Source of the DNA: Planctomycetota bacterium
Lineage (GTDB): Bacteria; Planctomycetota; J058; JAJDCQ01
Direction of reading: 5' to 3'
Assembly: GCA_029260755.1 (NCBI GenBank)
Contig: JAJDCQ010000246.1
Location: 37,204 to 101,203 of the forward strand
Length of the DNA: 64,000 nt
Under the pieces are notes generated by a model. It was not told the origin of the DNA. It saw only the letters and a list, made by a program, of their open reading frames with translations, and ran no database searches. This document shows, one piece after another, positions 10,075-18,069 of this stretch. A program made the translations under genes and the position numbers. Numbering within the stretch: position 1 is the stretch's first letter; every line of letters starts with the position of its first letter.

Positions 10075-10980
10075 GTGGCCGCTGAATCTCCCGAGACTCC
10101 CGAACAAAAAGCGGACAGACGCCGCGCCGTAGGCGAGGCCGATGCACGCCTCGTCGCCCGGACCCTCGAGGGGGACCAGGACGCGTTCAACGCTTTGATC
10201 CGGCAGTACTGGAAGACGGTCACCGTCATCTGCTACCAGCGAACGCGTAACTTCGCGGATGCCGAGGACATAGCGCAGGAGGCCTTCGTCAAGGCTTACT
10301 CCGCCCTCGCCTCCCTCCGCGACCATACGCGCTTCGGAGCCTGGCTCTATAACATCTCCACGAAGTGCTGCATCGATTGGATCCGTCGACGTGGTCGAGA
10401 CCTCGCTTCGGTGTCGATCGATCAGATGGGCGAGCAGCGCCAGGAGATCGCCGCGCCCTTCGACGCCGACGAGCTCGAACGCCGCGACCTCCACCAGAAG
10501 GTCATGGCCGTCGTCGGTAATCTCCCCGAGCGCTACGCCCTCGTCCTGACCCTCCGCTACGTTCGTCGGATGTCCTACCGCGAGATCGCCGAGCACCTCG
10601 ACGAGCCCGCCGGCACGGTCAGCAATCGCATTCACCGGGCTAGCGAGATGTTACGACGCGCGCTCAAGAAGGAGGGCGCCGAGCCGCGCGCCGGCTCCGG
10701 GCGCCACGCCAAGGCGAAGGACGATCCGGACCTCGAACCCAAGCGCCGGACGAAGAGCGCGCGCTCTTCGGCGTCGGATCCTGACGAGGCGGAACCGAAC
10801 CCGACGCCCGCGACATCCGAAGAGAGGAAAGAGGGAAGCAGCTCCCCCGTCGCCCGTGACGGGATGCCCGTTTCGACCGATGATGATGATCGCCCACCCC
10901 CTCCCGCCGATGACGACGGACCGGAGCCCCGCGCCGCCCCCGGCAGAGAGGCCCTCGTGGACCGCGGAGTGACGCCGTGA
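10075..10980 (+). CDS. ECF (sigma-70 family) RNA polymerase sigma factor with disordered C-terminal extension
   Basis: About 301 residues from GTG at 10075; the frame is open back to ATG 9955. Region 2 is clear (ALIRQYWKTVTVICYQRT, ADAEDIAQEAFVKAY, FGAWLYNISTKCCIDWIRRR), as is region 4 with its helix-turn-helix (LPERYALVLTLRYVRRMSY, REIAEHLDEPAGTVSNRIHR). ECF sigmas usually end about here at ~190 residues. This one continues for roughly 100 residues of charged Pro/Asp/Ser/Glu-rich low-complexity sequence with no recognisable domain. The stop codon overlaps the start of the anti-sigma gene (GTGA), which supports a sigma/anti-sigma pair produced together. Target promoters are not visible. Confidence 0.88.
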   Translation: MAAESPETPEQKADRRRAVGEADARLVARTLEGDQDAFNALIRQYWKTVTVICYQRTRNFADAEDIAQEAFVKAYSALASLRDHTRFGAWLYNISTKCCIDWIRRRGRDLASVSIDQMGEQRQEIAAPFDADELERRDLHQKVMAVVGNLPERYALVLTLRYVRRMSYREIAEHLDEPAGTVSNRIHRASEMLRRALKKEGAEPRAGSGRHAKAKDDPDLEPKRRTKSARSSASDPDEAEPNPTPATSEERKEGSSSPVARDGMPVSTDDDDRPPPPADDDGPEPRAAPGREALVDRGVTP

Positions 10981-11783
10981 GCGTGAGCTGCCCGCTGGCC
11001 GAGCTCGCCGAGCGCGCCGCCCTCGGCATCGAGCTGACCCACGAGGAGTCGAGCCGCCTCGAGGGCCACGACATCGAAGGGTGCTCGGAGTGCCGCGCCC
11101 TCACCGAGAACGCCCGCGAGGTCGAGGGCCTCCTCACCGACGCGTTCGACAAGGTCGGCGACGTCCTCGACCGCCGCGAGGAGCCCAGCATCGAGCGGAT
11201 CCAGCGCGAGATCGCCAAGCTCGAGCTCGCCCCGCCGAGGAAGCTGCGCCGCCTCAACTGGCGCTTCATCCTCTTCGCGACCAACCTCTGCGCGTTCCTC
11301 CTCCTCGCCCTGAACTTCACGACGCTCCTCGCGATCGTGAAGATGCGCCGCGTCTCCGCCTCGGAGACCGCCCGCACCGAGGCGCGCACCCTCGCGATCG
11401 CCCTCGCCACCTACCGCCGCGAGCACGACGGCGCGCTCCCGACCGATCTTCGAGGCGTCGTCGACGCGCTCGCCGGGAGCCGTCCGGGCACCGACGAGGT
11501 CTACTTCAAGTTCAACCCCGGCCGCCGCACCCTCATCGGCTACAAGGACCCGTGGTTCCGCCTCTACCGCTACGAGCTCGACGCGGACGCATCGACCGGG
11601 TTCCGCATCTGGAGCGTCGGCCGCAACGGCACCGACGAGAACGGGGCCGGCGACGACGTGTTCGTCCAGAAGCTGCTACCACCGGTGATGCCGCCCGAGG
11701 AGCCGCCCGAGGAGCCGGGCGAGGAGCCGGGCGACGACGATGGCGCGGGCGATGACGGGGACGACGGAGCCGGCGGGGGCTAG
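10977..11783 (+). CDS. membrane anti-sigma factor with zinc-finger N-terminus and type II secretion pseudopilin (GspG)-like ectodomain
   Basis: 268 residues. The N-terminus resembles a ZAS anti-sigma domain, with H31 then C36-x2-C39 (GHDIEGCSECRAL). A single membrane helix follows at ~95-121. The outer part (~131-229) has the layout of the GspG major pseudopilin head: a helix leading into LAIALATYRREHDGALPTDL, then YKDPWFRLYRYE and FRIWSVGRNGTDENGAGDDV, matching GspG 'Y..DPWG..Y.Y' and 'SLG.DG..GG.GxDxD'. The tail is Pro/Glu/Asp/Gly-rich. Translational coupling to the upstream ECF sigma gene supports the anti-sigma role. The pseudopilin-like sensor part is inferred from motif order. The gene ends in a 4-base overlap with the convergent gene. 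Confidence 0.75.
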   Translation: MSVSCPLAELAERAALGIELTHEESSRLEGHDIEGCSECRALTENAREVEGLLTDAFDKVGDVLDRREEPSIERIQREIAKLELAPPRKLRRLNWRFILFATNLCAFLLLALNFTTLLAIVKMRRVSASETARTEARTLAIALATYRREHDGALPTDLRGVVDALAGSRPGTDEVYFKFNPGRRTLIGYKDPWFRLYRYELDADASTGFRIWSVGRNGTDENGAGDDVFVQKLLPPVMPPEEPPEEPGEEPGDDDGAGDDGDDGAGGG

Positions 11784-12685
11784 TCGCCGCCGCCCTTCTT
11801 CTTCTTCCGCTTCCCGGGGATCCGCGTCTTGAAGCGGACGTGGCTGTTCGAGAGCTCCGCCGCCTCGCCGCGACCGTCCGCGTGCAGCCAGACGGTGTCG
11901 ATCCGGACCTGGTGCGTCTCGGGGATCGGCCGACCGTCGAGCGGGATCGTCAGCGTCCCCTCGACCACCGCCTTGCTCCCCTCGTCCGCCGTCTTGCCGC
12001 TCGGCAGCAGGACCGGGACGAGGTTCGCCTCGTAGACGATCACCGCCGAGGTGACGCCGTCCTTGTCGACGATCTTGTCGAGCCGCGCGCTCGCCGTCGA
12101 CTTCGCGGGGTCGATCCGGCGCGCCTCGTTGAGGGCCGTGCACGAGAGGAACGCCTCGAGCGGCGGGCTCCACGCGTCGCCCTCGGCGACCGGCTCCTCC
12201 GGCATCAGGTGCTCGCGCCTGGGGTAGATCCGATCGTGGGCGAGGTAGGTCTGGAGCAGGAACGCCCGCTGGGTCGCGTCCGCCTTCTTGCCGTCCTCGT
12301 CGCCGAGGTCGGTCAGCGCCATTTCGTTCCTGACGATGAACCGCGCGCCCGACAGCTCCGGAACGCCGCGCCCCCGCTCCTTCGCCTCCCAGAACTGGAT
12401 CATCCGCTCGCCGGAGCTCTCGTCGAGGACGATCACCTCCGCGGCGTACTGGATCTCGGTCCGGTTCCGGCGCCCACGCTTCTCCTCGCCCTCCGGCGAG
12501 ATCGTCTTGCGCACGGTGCGGTGGTCGATCTCCTCGGACTCGGTGAAGAGCTCCGGCAGCTTGAACTGCGGCAGCCGATCGAGGGTGTGCTTGTCGTCGG
12601 CGCCGACCGGCGAGGCGCCGACCGCGACCACGACGAGAGCGGCCCCGGCGGCGAGAGCCGCCAGGGCGAGGCGAGGCGTCGTCAT
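11780..12685 (-). CDS. secreted protein of unknown function
   Basis: 301 residues beginning with a clear Sec signal peptide (MTTPRLALAALAAGAALVVV, cleavage near VGA-DD). The mature part is a mixed alpha/beta chain with no motif I recognise, and ends in a basic Lys/Arg tail (GKRKKKKGGGD). It lies 23 bases after the BAX-inhibitor-1 gene on the same strand, so the two may be co-transcribed, and it converges on the anti-sigma gene with a 4-base overlap. Confidence 0.7.
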   Translation of the reverse strand: MTTPRLALAALAAGAALVVVAVGASPVGADDKHTLDRLPQFKLPELFTESEEIDHRTVRKTISPEGEEKRGRRNRTEIQYAAEVIVLDESSGERMIQFWEAKERGRGVPELSGARFIVRNEMALTDLGDEDGKKADATQRAFLLQTYLAHDRIYPRREHLMPEEPVAEGDAWSPPLEAFLSCTALNEARRIDPAKSTASARLDKIVDKDGVTSAVIVYEANLVPVLLPSGKTADEGSKAVVEGTLTIPLDGRPIPETHQVRIDTVWLHADGRGEAAELSNSHVRFKTRIPGKRKKKKGGGD

Positions 12686-12708
12686 CGTTGTTCCCGACTC
12701 CGGGCCGA

Positions 12709-13479
12709 TCAGTCGCGGCTGCCCGCGAAGATCATCAGGATGTAGTAGAAGAGCAGCACGACCGACACCGACAGCTGGAGCGCCGCCGCGGCGGGCTGGT
12801 CGGTCCGGTAGCGATGCCGGATCAGCGAGGTCTCGTAGAGGATGAACCCCGAGAGGATCACCACGTAGAGGATCGAGAACGTCATCGTGCTCATGCTGAG
12901 GGCGGGGATGAACATCCCGAGGAAGAACACGCCGATCATCCCGAACGCCGCGATCGACAGGATCCCGCCGAGGTAGCTGAAGTCCTTCTTCGAGACGAGG
13001 GTGTAGACCGTCAGCCCGCCGAAGACGAACGCGGTCAGGCCGAGGGCGTTGCCGATCACTGCCCAGCCCGCCTCGTAGCCCTTGATCGCGAGGATGCCCG
13101 CGATCGCCGGCGCGATCACCATCCCCAGGAAGAAGTTGTAGGCGAAGAGCACGGGGACGCCGAGCCCCTTCACCCGGACCAGCGCCTGGGCCGCCATCGC
13201 CGCGCCGAACCAGATGATGATGAAGAGGAAGCCGCCGCCCATGAGGCGGGCGAACGTGGCCCCCGCCGGGGTGAACGCCCCGACGTAGACGCCCGCGCCC
13301 GTGAACGCCAGCCCGGCGAAGAGGAGGAGGTAGACCTTCCGCATGAAGGCGATGCGGCTGTCGAGCGGCTGCTCGGCGACGGCGTCGCGGACGTGCTCGC
13401 CCCGCGACATCAGCCCCAGCCCGCCACCACCACCGCCGCGGCGGTGATCGCGACGATCGTCATCTTCCCAGTGCGACAT
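12709..13479 (-). CDS. Bax inhibitor-1/YccA family membrane protein
   Basis: 256 residues with about seven membrane helices from residue ~45 onward. The BI-1 family signature is present late in the protein (ILSGFILYETSLIRHRY), with FMRKVYLLLFAGLAFTG at the start of the first helix. Bacterial members (YccA, YbhL, BsYetJ) are inner-membrane proteins linked to FtsH control or pH-sensitive calcium leak. Which role applies here is unknown. The first ~40 residues are charged and Gly-rich. An AAGGA Shine-Dalgarno stands nine bases before the ATG. Confidence 0.88.
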   Translation of the reverse strand: MSHWEDDDRRDHRRGGGGGGLGLMSRGEHVRDAVAEQPLDSRIAFMRKVYLLLFAGLAFTGAGVYVGAFTPAGATFARLMGGGFLFIIIWFGAAMAAQALVRVKGLGVPVLFAYNFFLGMVIAPAIAGILAIKGYEAGWAVIGNALGLTAFVFGGLTVYTLVSKKDFSYLGGILSIAAFGMIGVFFLGMFIPALSMSTMTFSILYVVILSGFILYETSLIRHRYRTDQPAAAALQLSVSVVLLFYYILMIFAGSRD

Positions 13480-13664
13480 TGGTTCGGTCCTTCTCTCTGT
13501 CCTGATGAGTCGACTCTTCTTCGAATCTCTCTATGGGCTTCGAGGCCGCACCATAGCGGAGGATCACGCACCGGTCAAGATGAGCACGATGCCGAACCTC
13601 GACGTATCTCCAGTGCCGGCAACGACTCGGTGAGACGCAGCGGCCGTCCGACCGATTCGCTAGA

Positions 13665-14870
13665 ATGTCGCCCATGGCCGTCCGACGACGCGGCGGCGGC
13701 GCCCGGAAGGGCGCCGGCCGCAAGAGCACCAAGCGCCTCGATCACGACACGTTCGTGAAGACGCTCGCGAAGGAGGGCCCGCCGCCGGTCCTCGTCCTCG
13801 CCGGCGAGGACGCCTACCTCCGCGAGGACGTCATCGCGCGCCTCCGCGCCGCTGGCGGCGACCGCGTCTCGATCACCGAGCACGACGGCTCCGACACCCA
13901 CCTCGCCATCGCGACGGTCCTCGACGAGGCGCGGACCGCGCCGTTTCTCGAGCCGCGCCGCCTCGTGATCCTCCGCCGCGCCGAGCGCCATCTGCAGTCG
14001 GCCGACGACGCGGCCGCCCTCGCCGGCTACATCGAGAAGCCCGCGCCCTGGAGCTGCCTCTGCGTGGTCGTCGGCACCCTCGACGAGCGCCGCAGCTTCG
14101 CCAAGGCGGCGATCAAGGCCAAGGTCGTCGTCGACGCGAGCTGCCCCGACGCCGCGAGCGCCGAGTCGTGGGTCGCCAAGACGCTCGACCGCGAGCACGG
14201 CAAGACCCTCGCCCGCGACGCCGCCCGGATGCTCGTCGACCTGACGGGGCCCGACCTCGGCCGCCTCGCCCCGGCCGTCGCGAAGCTCTCGCTCCTCGCG
14301 GCGGACCGCGACACGGTCGGCGCCGAGGACGTCCGCGCCCTCGTCGGCCGCGAGCGCGGCGAGAAGCCGTGGGAGCTCGCCGACGGGATCGTCGACGGCG
14401 ACCTCCGCAAGGCGCTCCGCGCGATGACGACGATGCTGCGCGACGGCCTCGAGAACCCCGACGGCAGCCGCGAGACCAACCCGACCGCGATCGTCCTTCG
14501 CCTCCTGCCGATGATCTATCGCGGCGTCGGCGAGTCGATCCGGGCGCGGATCGTCATGGACGCGAAGCGCCGCGGCCGCAGCGCGCCGAGCGCCGAGGCG
14601 GCGATCGGCAAGCTCGCCCCGTGGCAGCGGGACCGCGCGATGAAGCGCGCCCGCGGCCGCTCGTTCTCCGAGCTCGCCGGGGCGTACGACGCGCTCCTCA
14701 CGGCCGAGTGGCGCCTCAAGGGCGGCGATCCGGCCACCCCGCCCGAGGTGCTCTTCGACCTGTGCGTCGCGGCCTGCCCGCCGGCTACGAGGTCTTCCCG
14801 GACCGCTTCGGGGAGCGCTTCCTGGCCCGTTTCGTCGATCGCTTCGCCCCGCCAGCGTCGTCGCCCGTAG
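13665..14870 (+). CDS. holA: DNA polymerase III subunit delta
   Basis: 401 residues, somewhat longer than the usual ~340. The N-terminal AAA-like domain shows PVLVLAGEDAYLREDVI and EPRRLVILRRAERHL. The middle has PDLGRLAPAVAKLSLLA followed by VGRERGEKPWELADGI, typical of the HolA helical part. The C-terminal collar domain ends around PEVLFDLCVAA. Delta opens the beta clamp within the clamp-loader complex. The first ~25 residues are basic and Gly-rich. ATG 13665 and ATG 13674 are both possible starts. The final ~29 residues lie in an 86-base overlap with the convergent WYL gene and are low-complexity Ser/Arg, so they are probably dispensable. Confidence 0.85.
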   Translation: MSPMAVRRRGGGARKGAGRKSTKRLDHDTFVKTLAKEGPPPVLVLAGEDAYLREDVIARLRAAGGDRVSITEHDGSDTHLAIATVLDEARTAPFLEPRRLVILRRAERHLQSADDAAALAGYIEKPAPWSCLCVVVGTLDERRSFAKAAIKAKVVVDASCPDAASAESWVAKTLDREHGKTLARDAARMLVDLTGPDLGRLAPAVAKLSLLAADRDTVGAEDVRALVGRERGEKPWELADGIVDGDLRKALRAMTTMLRDGLENPDGSRETNPTAIVLRLLPMIYRGVGESIRARIVMDAKRRGRSAPSAEAAIGKLAPWQRDRAMKRARGRSFSELAGAYDALLTAEWRLKGGDPATPPEVLFDLCVAACPPATRSSRTASGSASWPVSSIASPRQRRRP

Positions 14871-15930
14871 GCGACGCCTTCGTCGCGGGCGCTCGCGTCG
14901 TCTTCGTCGCGCCCGCCGCGCCGTCGCCGAGGCCCGCCTCGAGCTCCTCGCGGTAGACGTGCTCGACCAGCTTCTTCGACTCGGCCGCGACATCGGCGAC
15001 GAGCTCGGGCGGCGCGAGGATCTTCGCCCGCGCCCCGAACGAGAGCACCCAGAACTTCACCTCGAGGAGGCCGCTCACCTTCATCGTGAGCAGGATGCTC
15101 CCGTCGGCCTGGTCCTCGATCTCCTGGCTCCCGTGCCACGTCCGCTCGCGGATGAGCTGCGCCACCTCCGCGTTGAAGTGGATCCGCACCTCCGTCGGCG
15201 CCCCGTCGTGCGCGACCCCGAACGACTCGCGGATCCACTTCTCGCCCGAGAACGACGGGCTCACCTTGAAGCTCTCGTCGACCGACTCGCTGCTCAGCAC
15301 CCGCCCGAGGTGGAAGGTCCGCACCTCGCCGTGGGTCTCGCTGTGCGCGACGAGGTAGAGGGCGCCCGCGTGAAACGTGAGGAGGTAGGGATGGACGACG
15401 TGCTCGCGCGGCTCGGTCCGCCCGAGGCTCTTGTAGACCATCTTCACCTTCTTGCGGACGCCGATCGCCGCGACGATCTCGTCGACGGTCCGCGAGAGGT
15501 CTCGATGGTCGGCGAGGCCGCGCTGGGTGACGGCGAACGTGCTCCGCAGACGCGAGAGGTAGTCGACGACCTCCTTGGTGAGGGTGCTCCGGATCTTGCC
15601 CAGGGCGCTGTCGAGCCCCTCGGACAGGAACGTCCCGCGGAGCGGGGCGAGGAGATCGCGACCGAAGTAGAGCGCCATCAGCTCGGTCGGCGTGAACGGC
15701 ACCCGCGGCCCGCGGTCGAACTCGCGCCCGAGCTTCCAGTAGGTCTTGCCGAGATGGGTCTCGCTCGCGATCGGGAAGCCGACCGCGGAGAGGACGTCGA
15801 GGTCGCGGTAGACCGTCCGGCGGCTGCAGCTGAGCTGATCGACGAGGTCGTCGACGCTCAGCCCGAACCGGCTGTTCTCGAGGACGCGGATGATCGTCCA
15901 CTGGCGGATGAGCTGGTCGCCACGAGGCAC
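14785..15930 (-). CDS. WYL-domain transcriptional regulator (YafY/DeoR-type HTH)
   Basis: 381 residues. The N-terminal winged helix-turn-helix (RQWTIIRVLENSRFGLSVDD, then SCSRRTVYRDLDVLSAVGFP) is followed by a linker helix region and the WYL sensor domain (~150-235; KMVYKSLGRTEPREHVVHP, LYLVAHSETHGEVRTFHLGR) and a WCX-type C-terminal domain (VKFWVLSFGARAKILAPPEL). WYL proteins are ligand-responsive regulators, often of DNA-damage, phage-defence or metabolic genes. Nothing here names the ligand. The last ~45 residues are Lys/Arg/Ala-rich and overlap holA. It lies 90 bases after the kinase-array TPR gene on the same strand. Confidence 0.85.
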   Translation of the reverse strand: MPRGDQLIRQWTIIRVLENSRFGLSVDDLVDQLSCSRRTVYRDLDVLSAVGFPIASETHLGKTYWKLGREFDRGPRVPFTPTELMALYFGRDLLAPLRGTFLSEGLDSALGKIRSTLTKEVVDYLSRLRSTFAVTQRGLADHRDLSRTVDEIVAAIGVRKKVKMVYKSLGRTEPREHVVHPYLLTFHAGALYLVAHSETHGEVRTFHLGRVLSSESVDESFKVSPSFSGEKWIRESFGVAHDGAPTEVRIHFNAEVAQLIRERTWHGSQEIEDQADGSILLTMKVSGLLEVKFWVLSFGARAKILAPPELVADVAAESKKLVEHVYREELEAGLGDGAAGATKTTRAPATKASPTGDDAGGAKRSTKRARKRSPKRSGKTS

Positions 15931-16020
15931 GCTGGTCCATCTCCCGATACGGCCGGTGATTGAGCGAGCGGACCAGTATAGCGAAGCGCCGCCCGATCGC
16001 GAGCGCGAACGACCCTCGGC

Positions 16021-18069
16021 TCAACCGCCGTCGCCGTCTCCGGCCGCGCTCGCGACCGCCTCCTCCGCCTGTCGGATCCACGCGCGCACCAGCTCCTCGG
16101 CGGTCGGCTCGGCGAGCGGAAGGGCCGCCTCGAGGGCGGCGTGCGCCTCGGCGATGCCGGCGTTCGCCTCGTCGATGCGGTGGAGGCGCGCGAGCGCGAT
16201 CGCCCGCACCGCGAGGGCGGGCGCCCGGGCCGCCCGACGGTCGGGCGCCTCGCAGAGCTCCACCGCGCGCGTCGCCCGATCGAGCGCCTGCGCGTGGAGC
16301 TCCGCCGGATCGCGCTCGAGGAGCTCCGGCGCGCGCTCGTGGAGATAGAGCCGGGCGAGCTCCATCGGCCCGAGCGGGTGGGGGAGCCCGACGCGGATCA
16401 CCTCGAGGTAGGCGCGCTCCGCCCCGCGGAAGTCGCCGTCGGCGACCCGCCGCTGCGCGTCGCGAACGAGGTTCCCCGCGACCGGCGCCGCCGACTCCGC
16501 CTGCGCCGCCCGCCGGGCGAGCCCGGCGACGAACCGCGTGCTCGAGCCGAACGAGGCCCAGAAGGCATCGACCTTCGCCGCGTCCACCTCGCTCGCCCGC
16601 GCGAGCAGCCCGAGGAGACGCTCGGCCGGGTCGCGCTCTCCCCGGAGGGTCGGCGCGACCAGAATCGCGGCGTGACGGAGCAGCGCCGTCGGGTCGCGCG
16701 GCGCCTCGCGCTCCGCGGCCGCGAACGCCCGCTCCGCCTCGACGGGCCGCGGCGGGTTCGCGACCGCGAGCGCCATCGCCTTGGTGAGGAGCGGCTCGGC
16801 CGCGTCTGGCGAGACCTCCCGCCACGCGTCGGTCCGCGCGTCGAGCTCGTCGAACCGGCCGAGCGCCGCGTCGCAGAAGATCGCGAGGCTGACCGCCTCG
16901 GCCCAGCGCGGGTCGCCCGCCCGCTCCTCGGCGCGGCGCGCGATCCGCATCGCCCCGTCGAAGTCGTCCTCGAAGTAGGTCGCCCACGCCCGGACGACGT
17001 CGACCTCGGGCAGGAGCGGCTCGATCGCCTCCGCCTCGTCCGCCCGCGCCCGCGCCTCCGCGACGCGGCCGCTCACGTCGCCCGAGAGCATCGCCTGCAC
17101 GCTCGTCACCGCGTGACAGGCGCACGCCCCGAGCGCCGCGATCGCCCGCGCGTCGTCGGGCGCGAGCGCGCGGCACCGCTCGAACCTCTCGCGGGCCGTC
17201 CGGGCGTCCCACTCGCGGAGCGCCAGGATCCCGAGCTCGAGGTGGGCGTCGGCGAGGTCCGGCGCCAGGGCGAGCGCCCTCTCGAGCTCGTCGCGCGCCT
17301 CGGGCCACTGCCGGACCTCCATCCGCCATCGCCCGCGCAGCAGGCGATGGACGCCGACCTCGGGCGACTGCGCCACGAGCACGTCGGCGTCGGCGATCGC
17401 GTGGTCCCACTGCCCGAGCCGCCACCGCACGAGCGCGCGCGCGTGCCGGACCCGGGTCGCCCGCGGCTCGCGGCCGACGGCCATCTCGAGCTCGGCGACG
17501 GCGGCGTCCGCCGCGGCGACCTCGGGCGGCGACGCGCCCCGGCGCGTCGCGAGGAGCGCCGACCCCGCGGCGGCCAGGTTCGGATCCGACGACCCGGCGA
17601 GCGCGCCGAGCCAGCGGGCGAGCGCGCCGCGGACGTCGGCGCGGTCGCGGTGGAGGTCGGTCGCGAGCGCGTCGATCACGACGCCGGGGTCGAGGGCGAC
17701 CGCGCGATCCCACGCCGCGATCGCCGCGTCCCACCGGAGCAGCCGCTGGAGCGCGCGCGCCTCGGCGACGTGGGCCTCCGCGAGCCGCGGCGCCGCCTCG
17801 CGCGCCCGCGCCGCGCTCCGGGACGCCCTCTCCGCGCCGCCAGGCTCGCCGAGGGCGGCGAGCGCGGCCTCGAGGTGGGGCGTCGCCGCGGCGAGCTCGT
17901 CGGCGGTCGGCGGGGGCGGACCGCTCGCGGCGTCGCCGGCCCCGTCGAGCACCGGCGGCGTCGACCGCGCCCAGAGGGCGAGGCCGGCCCCGGCAACGGC
18001 GAGCGCGACCACCAGCGCGCCGACCCCGACGAGGACCGGCCCGACGCGGCGGGCGGGGGGCTCGCTCAT
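16021..18069 (-). CDS. membrane-anchored TPR protein, kinase-less paralogue of the adjacent receptor kinases
   Basis: 682 residues starting MSEPPARRVG, with one membrane helix at ~10-36 and then an extracytoplasmic array of TPR-like helical pairs. It lacks any kinase domain but keeps the ectodomain signature found in the four upstream kinases: AIAAWDRAVALDPGVVIDAL near the start and the late segment YLHERAPELLERDPAELHAQ. I chose ATG 18069, which overlaps the upstream kinase stop (ATGA). The open frame continues upstream, but only as the shadow of that gene. Likely role: an accessory or decoy sensor subunit made together with the kinase; this is inference. Confidence 0.8.
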   Translation of the reverse strand: MSEPPARRVGPVLVGVGALVVALAVAGAGLALWARSTPPVLDGAGDAASGPPPPTADELAAATPHLEAALAALGEPGGAERASRSAARAREAAPRLAEAHVAEARALQRLLRWDAAIAAWDRAVALDPGVVIDALATDLHRDRADVRGALARWLGALAGSSDPNLAAAGSALLATRRGASPPEVAAADAAVAELEMAVGREPRATRVRHARALVRWRLGQWDHAIADADVLVAQSPEVGVHRLLRGRWRMEVRQWPEARDELERALALAPDLADAHLELGILALREWDARTARERFERCRALAPDDARAIAALGACACHAVTSVQAMLSGDVSGRVAEARARADEAEAIEPLLPEVDVVRAWATYFEDDFDGAMRIARRAEERAGDPRWAEAVSLAIFCDAALGRFDELDARTDAWREVSPDAAEPLLTKAMALAVANPPRPVEAERAFAAAEREAPRDPTALLRHAAILVAPTLRGERDPAERLLGLLARASEVDAAKVDAFWASFGSSTRFVAGLARRAAQAESAAPVAGNLVRDAQRRVADGDFRGAERAYLEVIRVGLPHPLGPMELARLYLHERAPELLERDPAELHAQALDRATRAVELCEAPDRRAARAPALAVRAIALARLHRIDEANAGIAEAHAALEAALPLAEPTAEELVRAWIRQAEEAVASAAGDGDGG

